Shown here: one piece after another, positions 11,708 through 23,399 of the stretch
Numbering within the stretch: the stretch's first letter is position 1
How the letters are laid out: every line of letters starts with the position of its first letter
Source of the DNA: Brachionus manjavacas
Lineage: Eukaryota > Rotifera > Eurotatoria > Ploima > Brachionidae
Reading direction: 5' to 3'
Length of the DNA stretch: 64,000 bases
Assembly (NCBI GenBank): GCA_019054805.1
Contig: JAHQIY010000013.1
Span: 1,612,001 to 1,676,000 of the forward strand
Notes under the pieces: generated by a model
What the model saw: the letters and a program-made list of their open reading frames with translations, nothing else
What the model was told of the DNA's origin: nothing
Database searches by the model: none
Made by a program: the position numbers and the translations under genes

Positions 11708-11731
11708 GTCTCGATAATCGAGAATTCACTG
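11708..11731 (-). repeat. Right terminal inverted repeat of the pogo-like element
   Basis: Exact 24-base reverse complement of the left end, ending CACTG immediately before the TA duplication at 11732-11733. Confidence 0.95.
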
Positions 11732-12520
11732 TAAATTTTCAAAAATTTAATTTTGATTTCTTATTTTAAATGAATCTCTTTCAATTGAAACAAATTCAAT
11801 CCAATATTCAAAGAATTTATTTAATTCCCTTTAAAATATCATTTATAACATATATAAACATTTTTTTTTCAGCAATATTTATTTTTCTTAAAAAAAAAGA
11901 TAAACTCTAAACAAGAGACAAAACAGCTTGATCATTAAATAAAATGCAATTATTTTAATTAAACACATGAAGAAATAGAGAAATATTTTAAAAGCAGTCA
12001 ATATTAATATAATATTAAATTTTTTTCAATAGTTTTAAATTAATATTAGTTATTATTCCAAGATTTACATTAATTCATTTTGATTCGATGACTGATTTTA
12101 AAATTGCTAGATTTTACATTGGCATGAAATATTATCAAATAAACAAGTCTTATAATGATTTTAGAGGATTTGTTAGTATTTATGAAAAATTTATCAAAAC
12201 ATCTTGATTAATATTTTATTTAACGTCAGTAATGAAATTAAGATTATGGAACAACGGCTTCAGTCAGGGAAGAAAAATTATGTGAGCTTTCATATTTAAA
12301 ATGACATTATCATGCAATAAATTTACATTGAATAAATTGTTTAATTCAGAAACGGAAAGCCTTTTAAAAGCCTTTTAAGTTGGAAAGTCAATTATTTATT
12401 TTTTAATATGATTTAAAAGTATTTACATCCTTTAATGAACAATTTTTTAAGAATGCGTTATTAATATTCAAATAAACGTCTGTTTTAAAAAAACTACGTA
12501 ACAAAGGCTTAAGTGAGGGA
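11732..12520. repeat. Continuation of the interrupted repeat, then scrambled modules
   Basis: Resumes the module broken by the pogo-like element (AAATTTTCAAAAATTTAA), then a T-run-CAG block, AACAGCTTGATCATTAA block and a shortened ATGGAACAACGGCTT / TTCAGAAACGGAAAGCC block. The order matches 75-830 but with internal deletions (for example near 11980-12000 and 12370-12400). No gene is seen. Confidence 0.65.
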
Positions 12521-13215
12521 ATATGTTTGGGCTAGTTTGCCTGTTTGAATTTACTCAACCGAAATAAATAATAAAAATTAAGATATTTGCGTAAAATAAA
12601 ATAATGGCATTCGATTGATTTATTTTGAAAAACTTTTTTGTCTCGTTAATCTTTTTTTTCCATATGAAGATGAAAATATGAAAAAAACAAAGAAGAAAAT
12701 GACTTAATTGAATTGAATTTTTTAATATTTAATAAAAACATTTAAATTAATGATTGAATTAAAGCATTCTTTATAAAGTTAGAATCATTAAATCATTTAA
12801 TTTTCTGCGTAAATTAAATAAAATTGAAATCAAATGATTTTAAAATCGTATTTGCCTTTAAAATCGAATAATGGAATATTTGATAACGAAATAACAATAA
12901 TAATTAGAATTTCAGTTATTTAATAATGAAAACGGACTTGATTGATAAACATTTTAATTAAATTAAAATTATTAGTTATTTTTTAATCGTTTTATGGAAA
13001 ATAATTTTGGAAAAATTGATTTTATTTGTTTCCATTTGGGAAAAATTCATATTAAATTAAGCAAAAAAATATTGAATTGCCGACAATATTTAAATATTCT
13101 TAAGTAATGTTTATTTGAATTTTTTCAAATGTTTTTCTACTCCGATTTGCATTTAATCTGATCTATTAGTTCCTGAAAGGATGGTATATCATTTTCTGGC
13201 ATCCACAACAGCATG
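12521..13215 (+). repeat. Arm-type module (sense), inverted relative to 9340-9960
   Basis: Reverse complement of 9340-9960, placing the pogo-like element between two inverted copies. The block runs from TTTGGGCTAGTTTGCCTG through TGGCATTCGATTGATTTA and GAAAACGGACTTGATTGAT to an orphan Rep tail at 13137-13214. Confidence 0.7.
13137..13214 (-). pseudogene. Orphan Helitron Rep tail fragment
   Basis: 26 codons reading leftward from ATG to TAG: MLLWMPEND-like start, then the I-P-S-F-Q-E-L-I-D-Q-I block and CKSE end. Same piece and same place at the module's edge as the other orphan tails. Confidence 0.7.
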
Positions 13216-14330
13216 CTATTATTTATATATTTTAACGAAAAATGGATTAAAAAATATTATTTATCTTATTTGAGTAATATCAAATAGGCAAACTAGCCCG
13301 AACGTATCATTTACTCAAATAAATAGCAAAATTTTTGGTTTATTTAATTATTAAACAATAAAATTTCGGCATTTTTACCTTGAAATAGCACTCAATGTAA
13401 ATAATAAGTTATATTTTTTTTCATTTCCTTTAAACAAATTTTAGTTTTAATTCAAAGATTTACATTAATACATGTTGATTTGAAGACTAAGCTGATTTTA
13501 TAATTTTCCATTTTTTACATTAACATGAAATAATATCAAATATAAAAGTCTTATAATGATTGTAGATGATTAGTTTGAATTATTGAACAATTTATCTAGA
13601 GAGCATGGTCGATATTATATTTAACCTCTGTGATAAAAATTCCGTAGCGTTAAGTGATTAAATAAAATTTAATTACATTAAATCTAAATTATATTCAAGA
13701 GTATTTCTAATCTGTAATAAAAATTTAAGTAATATCTGTAATATTAAAATGAAAATTACAGATTACTCTTGGCTGGGAATTAAATTTCCAACCTAAAAAA
13801 AAAAGGTCTATTTTTTGAGTTTAAAAAAAAATAAAATTACTTTTTTCAATATTAGAAAAAAATTTAATTACTTAATAAGTGGTACGTTATTCATATAAAA
13901 TTGGAATCGTTGTTTCAACTTGAATTTTTCTTGATTTATAGTAAGACAAGTAAATAATTTCATAATAAATTCGTACCATTTGATCTTATCAAAATCATTT
14001 TATTTTAAGCCATGAAATTTTTTTACCGCTAAGCCTTAACATACTCTTTCTATTGTCGATGATGTTGCTAATTAATGAATATATATTCAAATCAATGTCT
14101 CGTCTAGATTCTTTCCCGGTTTACTTAGCACTTTTAACTGTTTCGTTTCGTTTCTGTGTTCAACCATGTTTCTTGAACTAACGTTGTAAAACCAATTAGA
14201 AGCACATTTGTTAGTAAGAAATGCACTATTTAAGGTTCTTTATGTCAGACAAACGTCTCTGAAACACTTTTACATTTACTTGATTTTGCCATGTGTTTAT
14301 GTTGTGAGGCTTTAGTCAGGGAAGAAAAAT
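13216..14330 (+). repeat. Module block with broken small-ORF copy
   Basis: Reverse complement of about 3900-4936 and direct relative of 55060-55920. The small-ORF module lies at about 13980-14180. Here its T run after ATGAAA has seven rather than eight T (about 14020), which shifts the frame into an early stop, so this copy of the small ORF is dead. A CAGACAAACGTCTCTG motif lies near 14247-14262. Confidence 0.6.
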
Positions 14331-15689
14331 TATATGAGCTTTCATAAGATTAAATGATCAGATTATATGCCAATAGGAGTAGAAAAACATTTGAAAAAAT
14401 TCAAATAAACATTACTTAAGAATATCTAAAAATTGTCGGCAATTCACAATTTTTTTTGAATTTTTCCGAAATGGAAACAATAAAATCAATCCTTCCAAAA
14501 TTATTTTATATTAGACGATTAAAAAATAACTAATAATTTTAATTTAATCAAAAAGTTTATCATTTAAGTCCGTTTTCATTATTAAATAACTGAAAGTCTA
14601 ATTATTATTGTTATTTCGTTATCAAATATTTCATTATTCAGTTTTGAAGGCAAATACGATTTTAAAATCATTTGATTTCAATTTTATTAAATTTACGCAG
14701 AAAAATCAAATGATTCAATGATTCTAATTTAATAAAGAATGCTTTTATTCAATCATTAATTTAAATGGTATTTATTAAATATTTAAAAATTCAATTCAAT
14801 TAAGTCATTTTCTTCTTTTTTTTTTCATATTTTCATCTTTATAAGGAAAAAAAAGATTAACAAGACAAAAAAGTTTTTCAAAATAAATCAATCGAATGCC
14901 ATTATTTTATTTTAACGAAAAAAGGTTAAATTTTATTTTATATTTTGGTTGAGTAAATTCAAACAGGCAAACTAGCCCAAACACATCACTAGCTCAATTA
15001 ATTATCGAAAAATTTTAGTTTACTTAATAATTAACTTAGCAGCTTTAACTTTTAATAGCAGTTAATATTAATTATCAGTTAAATTTACTTGATTTTCTTT
15101 TAAACTAATGTAAGTTATATTTGCAGGATTTACATTAATTCATATTGATATGAAAACTGTCTAATATATAAAATTTTAAGAAATAATAGTTTAAATATAA
15201 ATAAGTCGTTAAGGAAATTTTCCTATTCTAACTTAGTAACCGTTTCAGACAATCAAATATAAAATCTATGAATAAACAGAATTTTATTTAGATTTTACAT
15301 AATATTGATTTTACTTAAATTTTAAATAAAATATTTACTTGATTTTGCCATGTGTTTAAGTTGTGAGTTTATTGATTTATTTGTATTTAGAGATCTTTGA
15401 AACGGATTCATCCAATAGGACTTACTTTTAAGAATAATGCAATGTATTCACTGAAAAAAATTAATAACATTCTCAAATAATTTCTAAAACTTCTAAAATT
15501 TTCTTCCCTCACTTTAGCCTTTGTTACGGAGTTTTTTTAAAACGAACGATCATTTGAATATTAATAACGCATGCTTAAAAAATTGTTCATAAAAAGATGT
15601 AAATTTTGATGTAAATGTAAAAATCATATTAAAAAATTAATAATTAATTTTTTGACAAGTTCCATCTGTTCAAGTTGAATGGTTAAATT
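14331..15689 (-). repeat. Arm-type module and following block, antisense
   Basis: 14390-15300 is a direct relative of 9430-10270. 15350-15540 is nearly identical to 19985-20175 in the same orientation (same TTTGAAACGGATTCATCC and TCCAATAGGACTTAC strings). It ends at about 15689, where the left arm of the second large inverted repeat begins. No gene is seen. Confidence 0.65.
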
Positions 15690-18600
15690 AATTTTAGAAG
15701 TTTTAGAAATTATTTGACAATGTTATTAATTTTTTTTTCAGTGAATACATTGCATTATTCTTAAAGGTGAGTCTTTATTGGATGAATCCGTTTCAAAGAT
15801 CTCTAAACACAAATAAATCTATATTATCACCACTTAAACACATGGCAAAATCAAGTGAATATTTTATCTTAAATTTAAGTTTAATCAATTTTATATGAAA
15901 TCTAAATAAAATTCTGTTTATTAAACATAGATATTTTATTTGAATGTCCGAAATGGAAGCAAAGTTAGAATAGGAAAATTTCCTTAACGACTTCTTTATA
16001 CTGAAACAATTATTTCTTAAAATTTTAGATATTAGAAAGTCTTCATATCAATATGAATTAATGTAAATCTTGGAAATATAACTAACATTAGTTTAAAAGA
16101 AAATCAAGTAAATTTAATTGCTAATTAATATTAATTGCTATTTAAAGTTAAAGCTGCTAAGTTAATAATTAAATAAACCAAAATTTTTGGTTATTTAATT
16201 GAGTAAGTGATATGTTTGAGCTAGTTTGCCTGTTTGAATTTACTCAACCAAAATAAATAATATAATTTAACCTTTTTCGTTAAAATAAAATAATGGCATT
16301 CGAATGATTTATTTTGAAAAACTTTTTTGTCTCGTTAATCTTTTTTTTCCTCAAGAAGATGAAAATATGAAAAAAAACAAAGAAGAAAATGACTTAATTG
16401 AATTGAATTTTTAAATATTTATTAAATACCATTTAAATAAATGATGGAATGAGACCATTCTCTACAAAATTTGAATCATTGAAACATTTAATTTTCTGCG
16501 TAAATTAAAAAAATTGAAATCAAATGATTTTAAAATCGTATTTGCCTTCAAAATCGAATAATGGAATATTTGATAACGAAATAACAATAATAATTAGACT
16601 TTCAATTATTTAATAATGAAAACGGACTTGATTGATAAACATTTTAATTAAATTAAAATTGTTAGTTATTTTTTAATCGTTTAATTTAAAATAATTTTGG
16701 AAAGATTGATTTTATTTGTTTCCATTAGGGAAAAATTCATATTAAATTGCCGACTTAAGTAAGGAATTTTTTCAAATGTTTTTCTACGTTTAATAAACAG
16801 AATTTTATTTAGATTTTACGTAAAATTGATTATACTTAAATTTTAGACAATTTATTTACCTTGATTTTGACATTTGTTTAAGTTGTGAGTATATTGATAT
16901 ATTTGTAGTTAGAGATCTTTGTTACGGATTCATCCAATAAAGACTTACCTTTAAGAATAATGCAATGTTTTCACTGAAAAAAAAATTAATAACATTCTCA
17001 AATAATTTCTAATACTTCTAGAAATTTCTTCCTTCACTTGAGCCTTTGTTTCGTTTTTTTAAAAAAGACGTTCATTTGAATATTAATAACGCATTCTTAA
17101 AAAATTGTTCATTAAAAAATGAAAATCCTTTTAAATCATATTAAAAAAAAAATAGTTGACTTTTCAGCTTAAAAGGCTTTCCGTTTCTGAATTAAACAAT
17201 TTATTCAATGTAAATATATTGCATGATAGTGTCATTTTAAATATGAAAGCTCATATAATTTTTCTTCCCTGACTAAAGCCGTTGTTCCATTATCTTTATT
17301 TCATTACAGACGTTAAATAAATTATTAATCAATTATTAATAAATAAATTATTAATGTCTAGTTTAATTTTTCATAAATACTAACTAGTCCTTCAAAATTA
17401 TTATAAGACTTATTTATTTGATAAATTATCATGGCAATGTAAAATCTAGCAATTTTAAAATCAGTCATCGAATCAAAATGAATTAATGTAAATCTTGGAA
17501 TTATAACTAATTTTAATTTAAAACTAATGAAAATATTTAACTTTTAATGTTTCATGTGTTTAATTAAAATAATTGCATTTTAATAAATGATCAAGCTGTT
17601 TTGTCTCTTGTTTAGAGTTTATCTTTTTAGAGTTTAGAGTTTATGTATTAAGTTTTTTTCCTATATTTGAAGAGTATTTTGGTAAATAACTAGATAAAAA
17701 CTTTTGTTTAGAGTTAGATAGAAAATATTTGATCGAATTTTTTTTTAAATTAACCAAAGATAATTTTATAATACAAATTTTATTTAAAAATTTTTCTTAA
17801 TTTATATATCAGAATCAATACAAATCATTTAAGTTTATTTCTTAATGCATTAATTTAATGTGTTCTTCTATCTTTTACTAAATAAATAAAATTTCGTTTT
17901 TGATTTTAAGTACATTCATGAATATAAATTAATATTGTTATTTTCAAATGATTTTTTCCTATTTTAACGACACATTGCAACTTTTTCGTTTGCATTCCCT
18001 TCACTAAAATTTTTCTTCAAAACACATACTTTCTTCAATTCACTTTAGGAAATAAAAACAATTTTTTATTGCTAAACAGTTTATTTGCATTTAACACAAA
18101 CGGAGATCTTTCGACGAGTTATTAACTTGACAAATATTAATCAGCTCTATTAAAGTTTTAATCATCTAATCACAACCAACTTAAATTATTCACAATTGAT
18201 ATTTCTCGATGCTTTATGAAACAAGTTTAGTAAACATAATCGATTTTGACATTAGTTACTTACTAGTATGTGTTTTGAAGAAAAATTTTAGTGAAGGGAA
18301 TGCAAACGAAATAGTTGCAATGTGTCGGTAATATAGGAAAAAATTTTGTGAAAATAACAATATTAATTTATATTCAAGTATGTCATTAATATATTGATTA
18401 AAACGAATATTGATTTATTTAGTAAAAAGAAAGAAGAAAACAAATAATTAATGTTTTAAGAAATTTAATCAAATGATTTGTATTGATTGTGAGCTTATTA
18501 ATAAGTATATTAGTATTAATAAAATTATCTTTTGTTAAGTAAGAATAAATATTCGATCTATCTAACTCTAAACAAAAGTTTTTATCTAGTTATTTACCAA

Positions 18601-19900
18601 AATACTCTTCATACATAGGAAATAAAATTAATTTTATTAAAATTACTTTAAATATTTATAAATACATATGTATTAATTCAGAAGATTAGTACGTAAAGAT
18701 ATATATAAATTTTCAAAAATTTACTTTTGATTTCTATTTTTAAAATGAATCTCTTTCAATTGAAACAAATACAATCCAATATTTAAAGAATTTATTTAAT
18801 TCCCTTTAAAATATCATTTATCACATATATAAACATTTTTTTTTCAGCAATATTTATTCTTTTTAAAAAAAAAAATAAACTCTAAACAATGACAAAACAG
18901 CTTGATCATTAACTAAAATGCAATTATTTTAATTAAACACATGAAGAAAAAGAGAAATATTTTTATTTATAATTACTCAAGTATAATCAATATTATGAAA
19001 AATCTAAATAAAATTCTGTTTATTAAACATAGATTTTATATTTGATTGTCTGAAACGGTTACTAAGTTAGAATAGGAAAATTTCCTTAACGACTTCTTTA
19101 TATTTAAACTATTATTTCTTAAAATTTTATAAATTAGACAGTTTTCATATCAATATGAATTAATGTAAATCCTGAAAATATAACTAACATTAGTTTAAAA
19201 GAAAATCAAGAAAATTTAACTGATAATTAATATTAACTGCTATTTAAAGTTAAAGCTGCTAAGTTAATTATTAAGTAAACTAAAATTTTTCGATAATTAA
19301 TTGAGTTAGTGATGTGTTTGGGCTAGTTTGCCTGTTTGAATTTACTCAACCAAAATATAAAATAAAATTTAACCTTTTTGCGTTAAAATAAAATAATGGC
19401 ATTCTATTGATTTATTTTGAAAAATTTTTTTGTCTTGTTAATCTTTTTTTTCCTTATAAAGATGAAAATATGAAAAAAAAAGAAGAAAATGACTTCATTG
19501 AATTGAATTTTTAAATATTTAATAAATACCATTTAAATTAATGATTGAATAAAACCATTCTTTATAAAATTTGAATCATTGAATCATTTAATTTTCTGCC
19601 AAAATTAAATTAAATTGTAATCAAATGATTTTAAAATCGTATTTGCCTTCAAAATCGAATAATGGAATATTTGATAACGAAATAACAATAATAATTAGAC
19701 TTTCAGTTATTTAATAATGAAAACGGACTTAATTGATAAACTTTTTGATTAAATTAAAATTATTAGTTATTTTTTAATCGTCTAACATAAAATAATTTTG
19801 GAAGGATTGATTTTATTGTTTCCATTTCGGAAAAATTCAAAAAAAATAGTGAATTGCCGACAATTTTTAGATATTCTTAAGTAATGTTTATTTGAATTTT
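15690..19900 (+). repeat. Left arm of large inverted repeat IR2
   Basis: Matches 23400-27553 as the reverse complement, with paired positions summing to about 43250 (16103 with 27145, 16795 with 26455, 18970 with 24280), so the axis is near 21625. The outer 3.4 kb (15690 to about 19140) is near-identical to its partner; for example 17880-18060 matches 25190-25390 with almost no difference. The inner part (19140-19900) is clearly more diverged. It carries the same modules that later make up the tandem array. No intact gene is seen. Confidence 0.82.
17611..17650 (+). repeat. Short TTTAGAG-type heptamer cluster
   Basis: TTTAGAG units occur four times within 40 bases, with TTTATC and TTTATG interruptions. 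The mirror copy is at about 25614-25665, and similar clusters lie at each array-unit end (about 35238-35282, 39925-39960, 49010-49045, 53690-53730) and, in part, at 11900-11925. It resembles a degenerate telomere-like heptamer, but the unit is not a canonical telomere repeat and the cluster is tiny. Confidence 0.5.
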
Positions 19901-21690
19901 TTAAAATGTTTTTCGCCGTTTAATAAACAGTATTTTATTTAGATTTTACGTAAAATTGATTATACTTAAATTTTAGATAAATATTTTCTTGATTTTGCCA
20001 TGTGTTTAAGTTGTGAGTTTATTGATTTATTTGTATTTAGAGATCTTTGAAACGGATTCATCCAATAGGACTTACTTTTAAGAATAATGCAATGTATTCA
20101 CTGAAAAAAATTAATAACATTCTCAAATAATTTCTAAAACTTCTAAAATTTTCTTCCCTCACTTTAGCCTTTGTTACTTGTTAAAAAATTAATAATTAAT
20201 TTTTTGACAAGTTCCATCTGTTCAAGTTGAATGGTTAAATTTCTTCTTGTACCAATCGGAGTAGTAGCTAGAAGTCTTTTATTAATCAGCGGAATCCCGT
20301 TTAGTCTGTTCTCCAATTATATATGGTAGTTCAGCTCAACAAATATCTTCCAAATTTGTGTACCATTGTTGATTGTTTTAAATATTAGATAAAATATTAA
20401 ATTGATTCAGCCATGGGTGTATCGTGAAAGTAAAATGATAAATTGGTATTTTCAGCCATTTAAACTTTTTCATTCCCGGAAGGCTTTTCGTTTCTGAATA
20501 AAACAATTTATTCAATGTAAATATATTGCATGATAGTGTCATTTTAATCATGAAAACTCAAATAATTTTTCTTCCCTGACATAAGCCGTTGTTCCATAAT
20601 CTTTATTTAATTACAGACGTTAAATAAAATATTAATCAAGAGCTTTAGATAAATTTTTCATAAATAATAACTAATCCTCTAAAATCATTATAAAACTTAT
20701 TTGTTTTTTAATTTTTCATGCCAATGAAAAATCTAGCAATTTTAAAATCAGTCATCGAATCAAAATGAATTAATGTAAATCTTGGAATAATAACTAATTT
20801 TAATTTAAAACTAATGAAAAAAATTTTACTTTTTATAAATATTGACTGCTATTTAAAGGTAGAGCTACCGAAATTTTATTGATAAATAATTGAGAAAGTG
20901 AAACAATTGAGCTTGTTTGTATAATATTAATCCCAAACCTTGAGTAATTATAAATAAAAATATTTCTCTATGTCTTTAAGTGTTTAATTAAAATAATTGC
21001 ATTTTAGTTAATTATCAAGCTGTTTTGTCTTTTATATCTTTTTTTTTTAAAAAGAATAAATATTGCTGAAAAAAAATGTTTAATATGTGATAAATGTTAT
21101 TTAAAAGGGAATTCAATAAATTCTTTGAATATTGGATTATATTTGTTTCTATTGAAAGAGATTCATTTTAAAATAAGATAACAAAAGTAAATTTTTGAAA
21201 ATTTATAGATATCTTTACGTTAAGAAGATGAAAATATGAAAAAAACAAAGAAGAAAATTACTTAATTGAATTGAATTTTTAAATATTTATTAAATACCAT
21301 TTAAATTAATGATTGAATAAAACCATTCTTTATAAAATTTGATTCATTGAATCATTTAATTTTCTGCCTAAATTAAATTAAATTGTAATCAAATGATTTT
21401 AAAATCGTATTTGCCTTCAAAACTGAATAATGGAATATTTGCTGACGAAATAACAATAATAATTAAACTTTCAGTTATTTAATAATGAAAACGGACTTGA
21501 TTGATGAACATTTTAATTAAATTAAAATTATTAGTTATTATTTAATCGTTTTATATTAAATAATTCTGGATCGATTTTTTTTGTTTCCATTTGGGAAAAA
21601 TTCATATTAAATTAAGTAAAAAAAATAGTGAATTGCCGACAATTTTTAGATATTCTTAAGTAATGTTTATTTGAATTTTTTCAAATGTTT
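19901..21690. repeat. IR2 central region, left half: module mosaic
   Basis: Contains a direct copy of 15350-15540 (19985-20175), then antisense forms of the blocks seen at 6290-7300 (20220-21230), then a sense arm-type module (21240-21690). It holds a decayed open frame at 20167-20406 described separately. Confidence 0.6.
20167..20406 (-). other. Decayed open frame of about 80 codons, unknown product
   Basis: Between a TGA (20407-20409) and a TAA (20164-20166) on the minus strand lies an 80-codon open frame with no early ATG. It includes W-K-I-F-V-E-L-N-Y-H-I-E-L-E-N-R-L-N-G-I and then T-P-I-G-T-R-R-N-L-T-I-Q, in locally less A+T-rich sequence. The same frame is open for 94 codons at 58418-58699, despite small indels that cancel out. 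In the IR1 and 27.8-kb copies a 4-base deletion breaks it. I do not recognise the family. A chance origin cannot be excluded, as several frames of this length are expected by chance in DNA of this composition. Confidence 0.3.
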
Positions 21691-21693
21691 TTC

Positions 21694-21737
21694 TTCTGAA
21701 AGGATGGTATATCATTTTCTTGCATCCACAACAGCAT
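21694..21737 (-). pseudogene. Truncated orphan Rep tail
   Basis: Reading leftward: MLLWMQEND, then I-P-S-F before the copy breaks into unrelated sequence (a deletion of about 30 bases relative to the other tails). Marks the inner end of the sense arm-type module in the centre of IR2. Confidence 0.6.
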
Positions 21738-22608
21738 GCTATTATTTATATATTTTAACGAAAAATGGATTAAAAAATATTATTTATCTTATTTGAGTTG
21801 TATCAAAAAGGCAAAATAGCCTAAACGTATCACTTACTCAATTAATTTGCAAAATTTTTATTTTTTTTAATCATTAAACAATAAAATTTGGGCAGCTTTC
21901 TCTTTAAACAGCAGTTAATGTTAATAATAAAGTTATATTTTTTTCATTTCTTTTAACTTAATATTTGTTAAATTCCAAAATTTACATTAATTCATGCTGA
22001 TTTTATAAATTGCCAGTTTTCACATTGGCACGAAATATTTTCAAATAAATAAGTCATACAATGATTGTGAGAGATTGTTTTATTGAACAATTAATCTAGA
22101 AAGCATCATCAAAATATTAATTAACATCTAATTATATTAATTACTTCCTTAAGTGAGGAAGTAATTTTAATAGTCTTTTAATTTGACACTTTTTTGCATT
22201 ATTATTACATTGAATAAATAATAATTACTGATTATTAATACTGTGAAATTAATTCTAAGTTTTTTTTTAAATCCACAATTTAAAGATCCTTTAATCCTCC
22301 AAGAATCGAAAAACTTCTGAGTAAAAATTAGTTTTTAGATTTTTGAATTTAATTTTTTTGGTTATGTAATGGTTTCATTTAAGTAAAATAGCCCAAAGGT
22401 ATCACAAACTCACTTGCCAAAATTTTTTTATCATTATATGAAAGTAAAATTATAATTTATATCAGAAATATTGTCTTTAAATGCTTTAAATAAAAATAAG
22501 TTATTATTACAAAATTTCCATCATTTAATGTTTATTTAAGGTATTATCTGATTTTATAAATTACTCATAATATATCTAGGACATGTACCACAACGTCCAA
22601 ATAATAAT
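21738..22608 (+). repeat. Rep-upstream module, sense copy
   Basis: Reverse complement of 3102-3900 and 8179-8960. The order is a TAAACAGCAGTTAATGTTAA block, an AAGTGAGGAAGTAATTTTAA block and an AAAGATCCTTTAATCCTCCA block, then the short open lead-in to Rep at about 22570-22608. No other gene signal. Confidence 0.7.
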
Positions 22609-23372
22609 ATGCAAAGCATTGAATTGAGGAACCCAAATTGTGATCCTATGTGTTTTCCATTGCTTTTTCCATTTGGTGAATCTGGCTATGATGAGCGTTA
22701 TCAACTAAATCAAGTTCATTTGACTACAAATTCAAGAGTAACTTTAAAAGAATATAACATTTATTATTACAAGCATCGTTTACACATTCGATTGAATTGT
22801 CACAATTCTATTTTTAAAATGAGCAAATTATTTCAAGAATATGTGGTTTGTTCACGGATTATAAAAGAACAAATTATAATTTCTTCGTATTAATCAATCT
22901 TTTTTAAGAATAATGGACTATCGGGGCGTAATGGATCGTGTTAATAGTAATTATAATCTTAAAGAGAATTGACAGGGCTTATATTCCACCATCTACGTTT
23001 GATGGCAGTGATTGAGCCATGAAACAACATTATTCCGATGCATTGTAATTATTTGGAAGATTTGGTAAAGCCGATTACTTTAAAACATTTACATCAAATC
23101 CCAGCTGGCCTGAATTTCAACAAACTTTGGCTGCAGGTCAGCCATATTTATCTCGGCCTAACATGTGTTCAAGAATGTACAATTTGAAGTTCTGTGAGTT
23201 CTGGAAGGATCTGAACCCCGAACACAATATGGTAGCGGTAGAGGCTTTTGTTGGAGTGAATTAATATCAAAAGAGAGGACTTCCACATGATCATATGCTG
23301 TTGTGGATGCGAGAAAATGATAAACCGTCATTTCAGAAACTAATAGATCAGATTATAATCAAATCGGAGTAG
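22609..23372 (+). pseudogene. Decayed Helitron Rep, longest copy
   Basis: The clearest copy of the Helitron HUH-endonuclease domain. From the ATG at 22609 a 94-codon frame carries MQSIELRNPNC, DPMCFPLLFPFGESGY and EYVVCSRIIKEQ. A frame change follows (about 22868), then R-I-N-Q-S-F-L-R-I-M-D-Y-R-G-V-M-D (22885-22935). From 22986, one frame with three in-frame stops reads LFGRFGKADYF, FKTFTSNPSWPEF, PYLSRPNMCSRMYNLKF and FWKDLNPEHN. After a TAA it resumes YQKRGLPHDHMLLWMREND, where H-D-H is the HUH metal-binding pair. It ends at TAG 23370-23372 just after L-I-D-Q-I-I. The catalytic tyrosines and the helicase half are not present. It is near the centre of IR2, flanked by the arm-type module from 23400. 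Confidence 0.9.
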
Positions 23373-23399
23373 AAAAAGATTTGAAAAATTGAAATAAAC

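Larger units (their letters stand above)
10990..11731 (+). mobile_element. Pogo/Tigger-like deletion derivative (non-autonomous DNA transposon)
   Basis: A 742-bp element with perfect 24-bp terminal inverted repeats starting CAGTGAATTCTCGATTATCG, flanked on both sides by TA (10988-10989 and 11732-11733), the target duplication typical of the Tc1-mariner-pogo superfamily. ATCGAGAC-type repeats recur inside both ends (about 11006-11036 and 11620-11715), possible transposase-binding sites. The interior encodes only the first and last parts of a pogo-type transposase. Sister repeats (about 71-90, and antisense near 7275) show the uninterrupted site GATATCTATAAATTTTC, so the insertion and its TA duplication are directly visible. 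It would need transposase from an intact relative to move. A Tigger/pogo origin is favoured over mariner because of the N-terminal protein motif. Confidence 0.92.
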
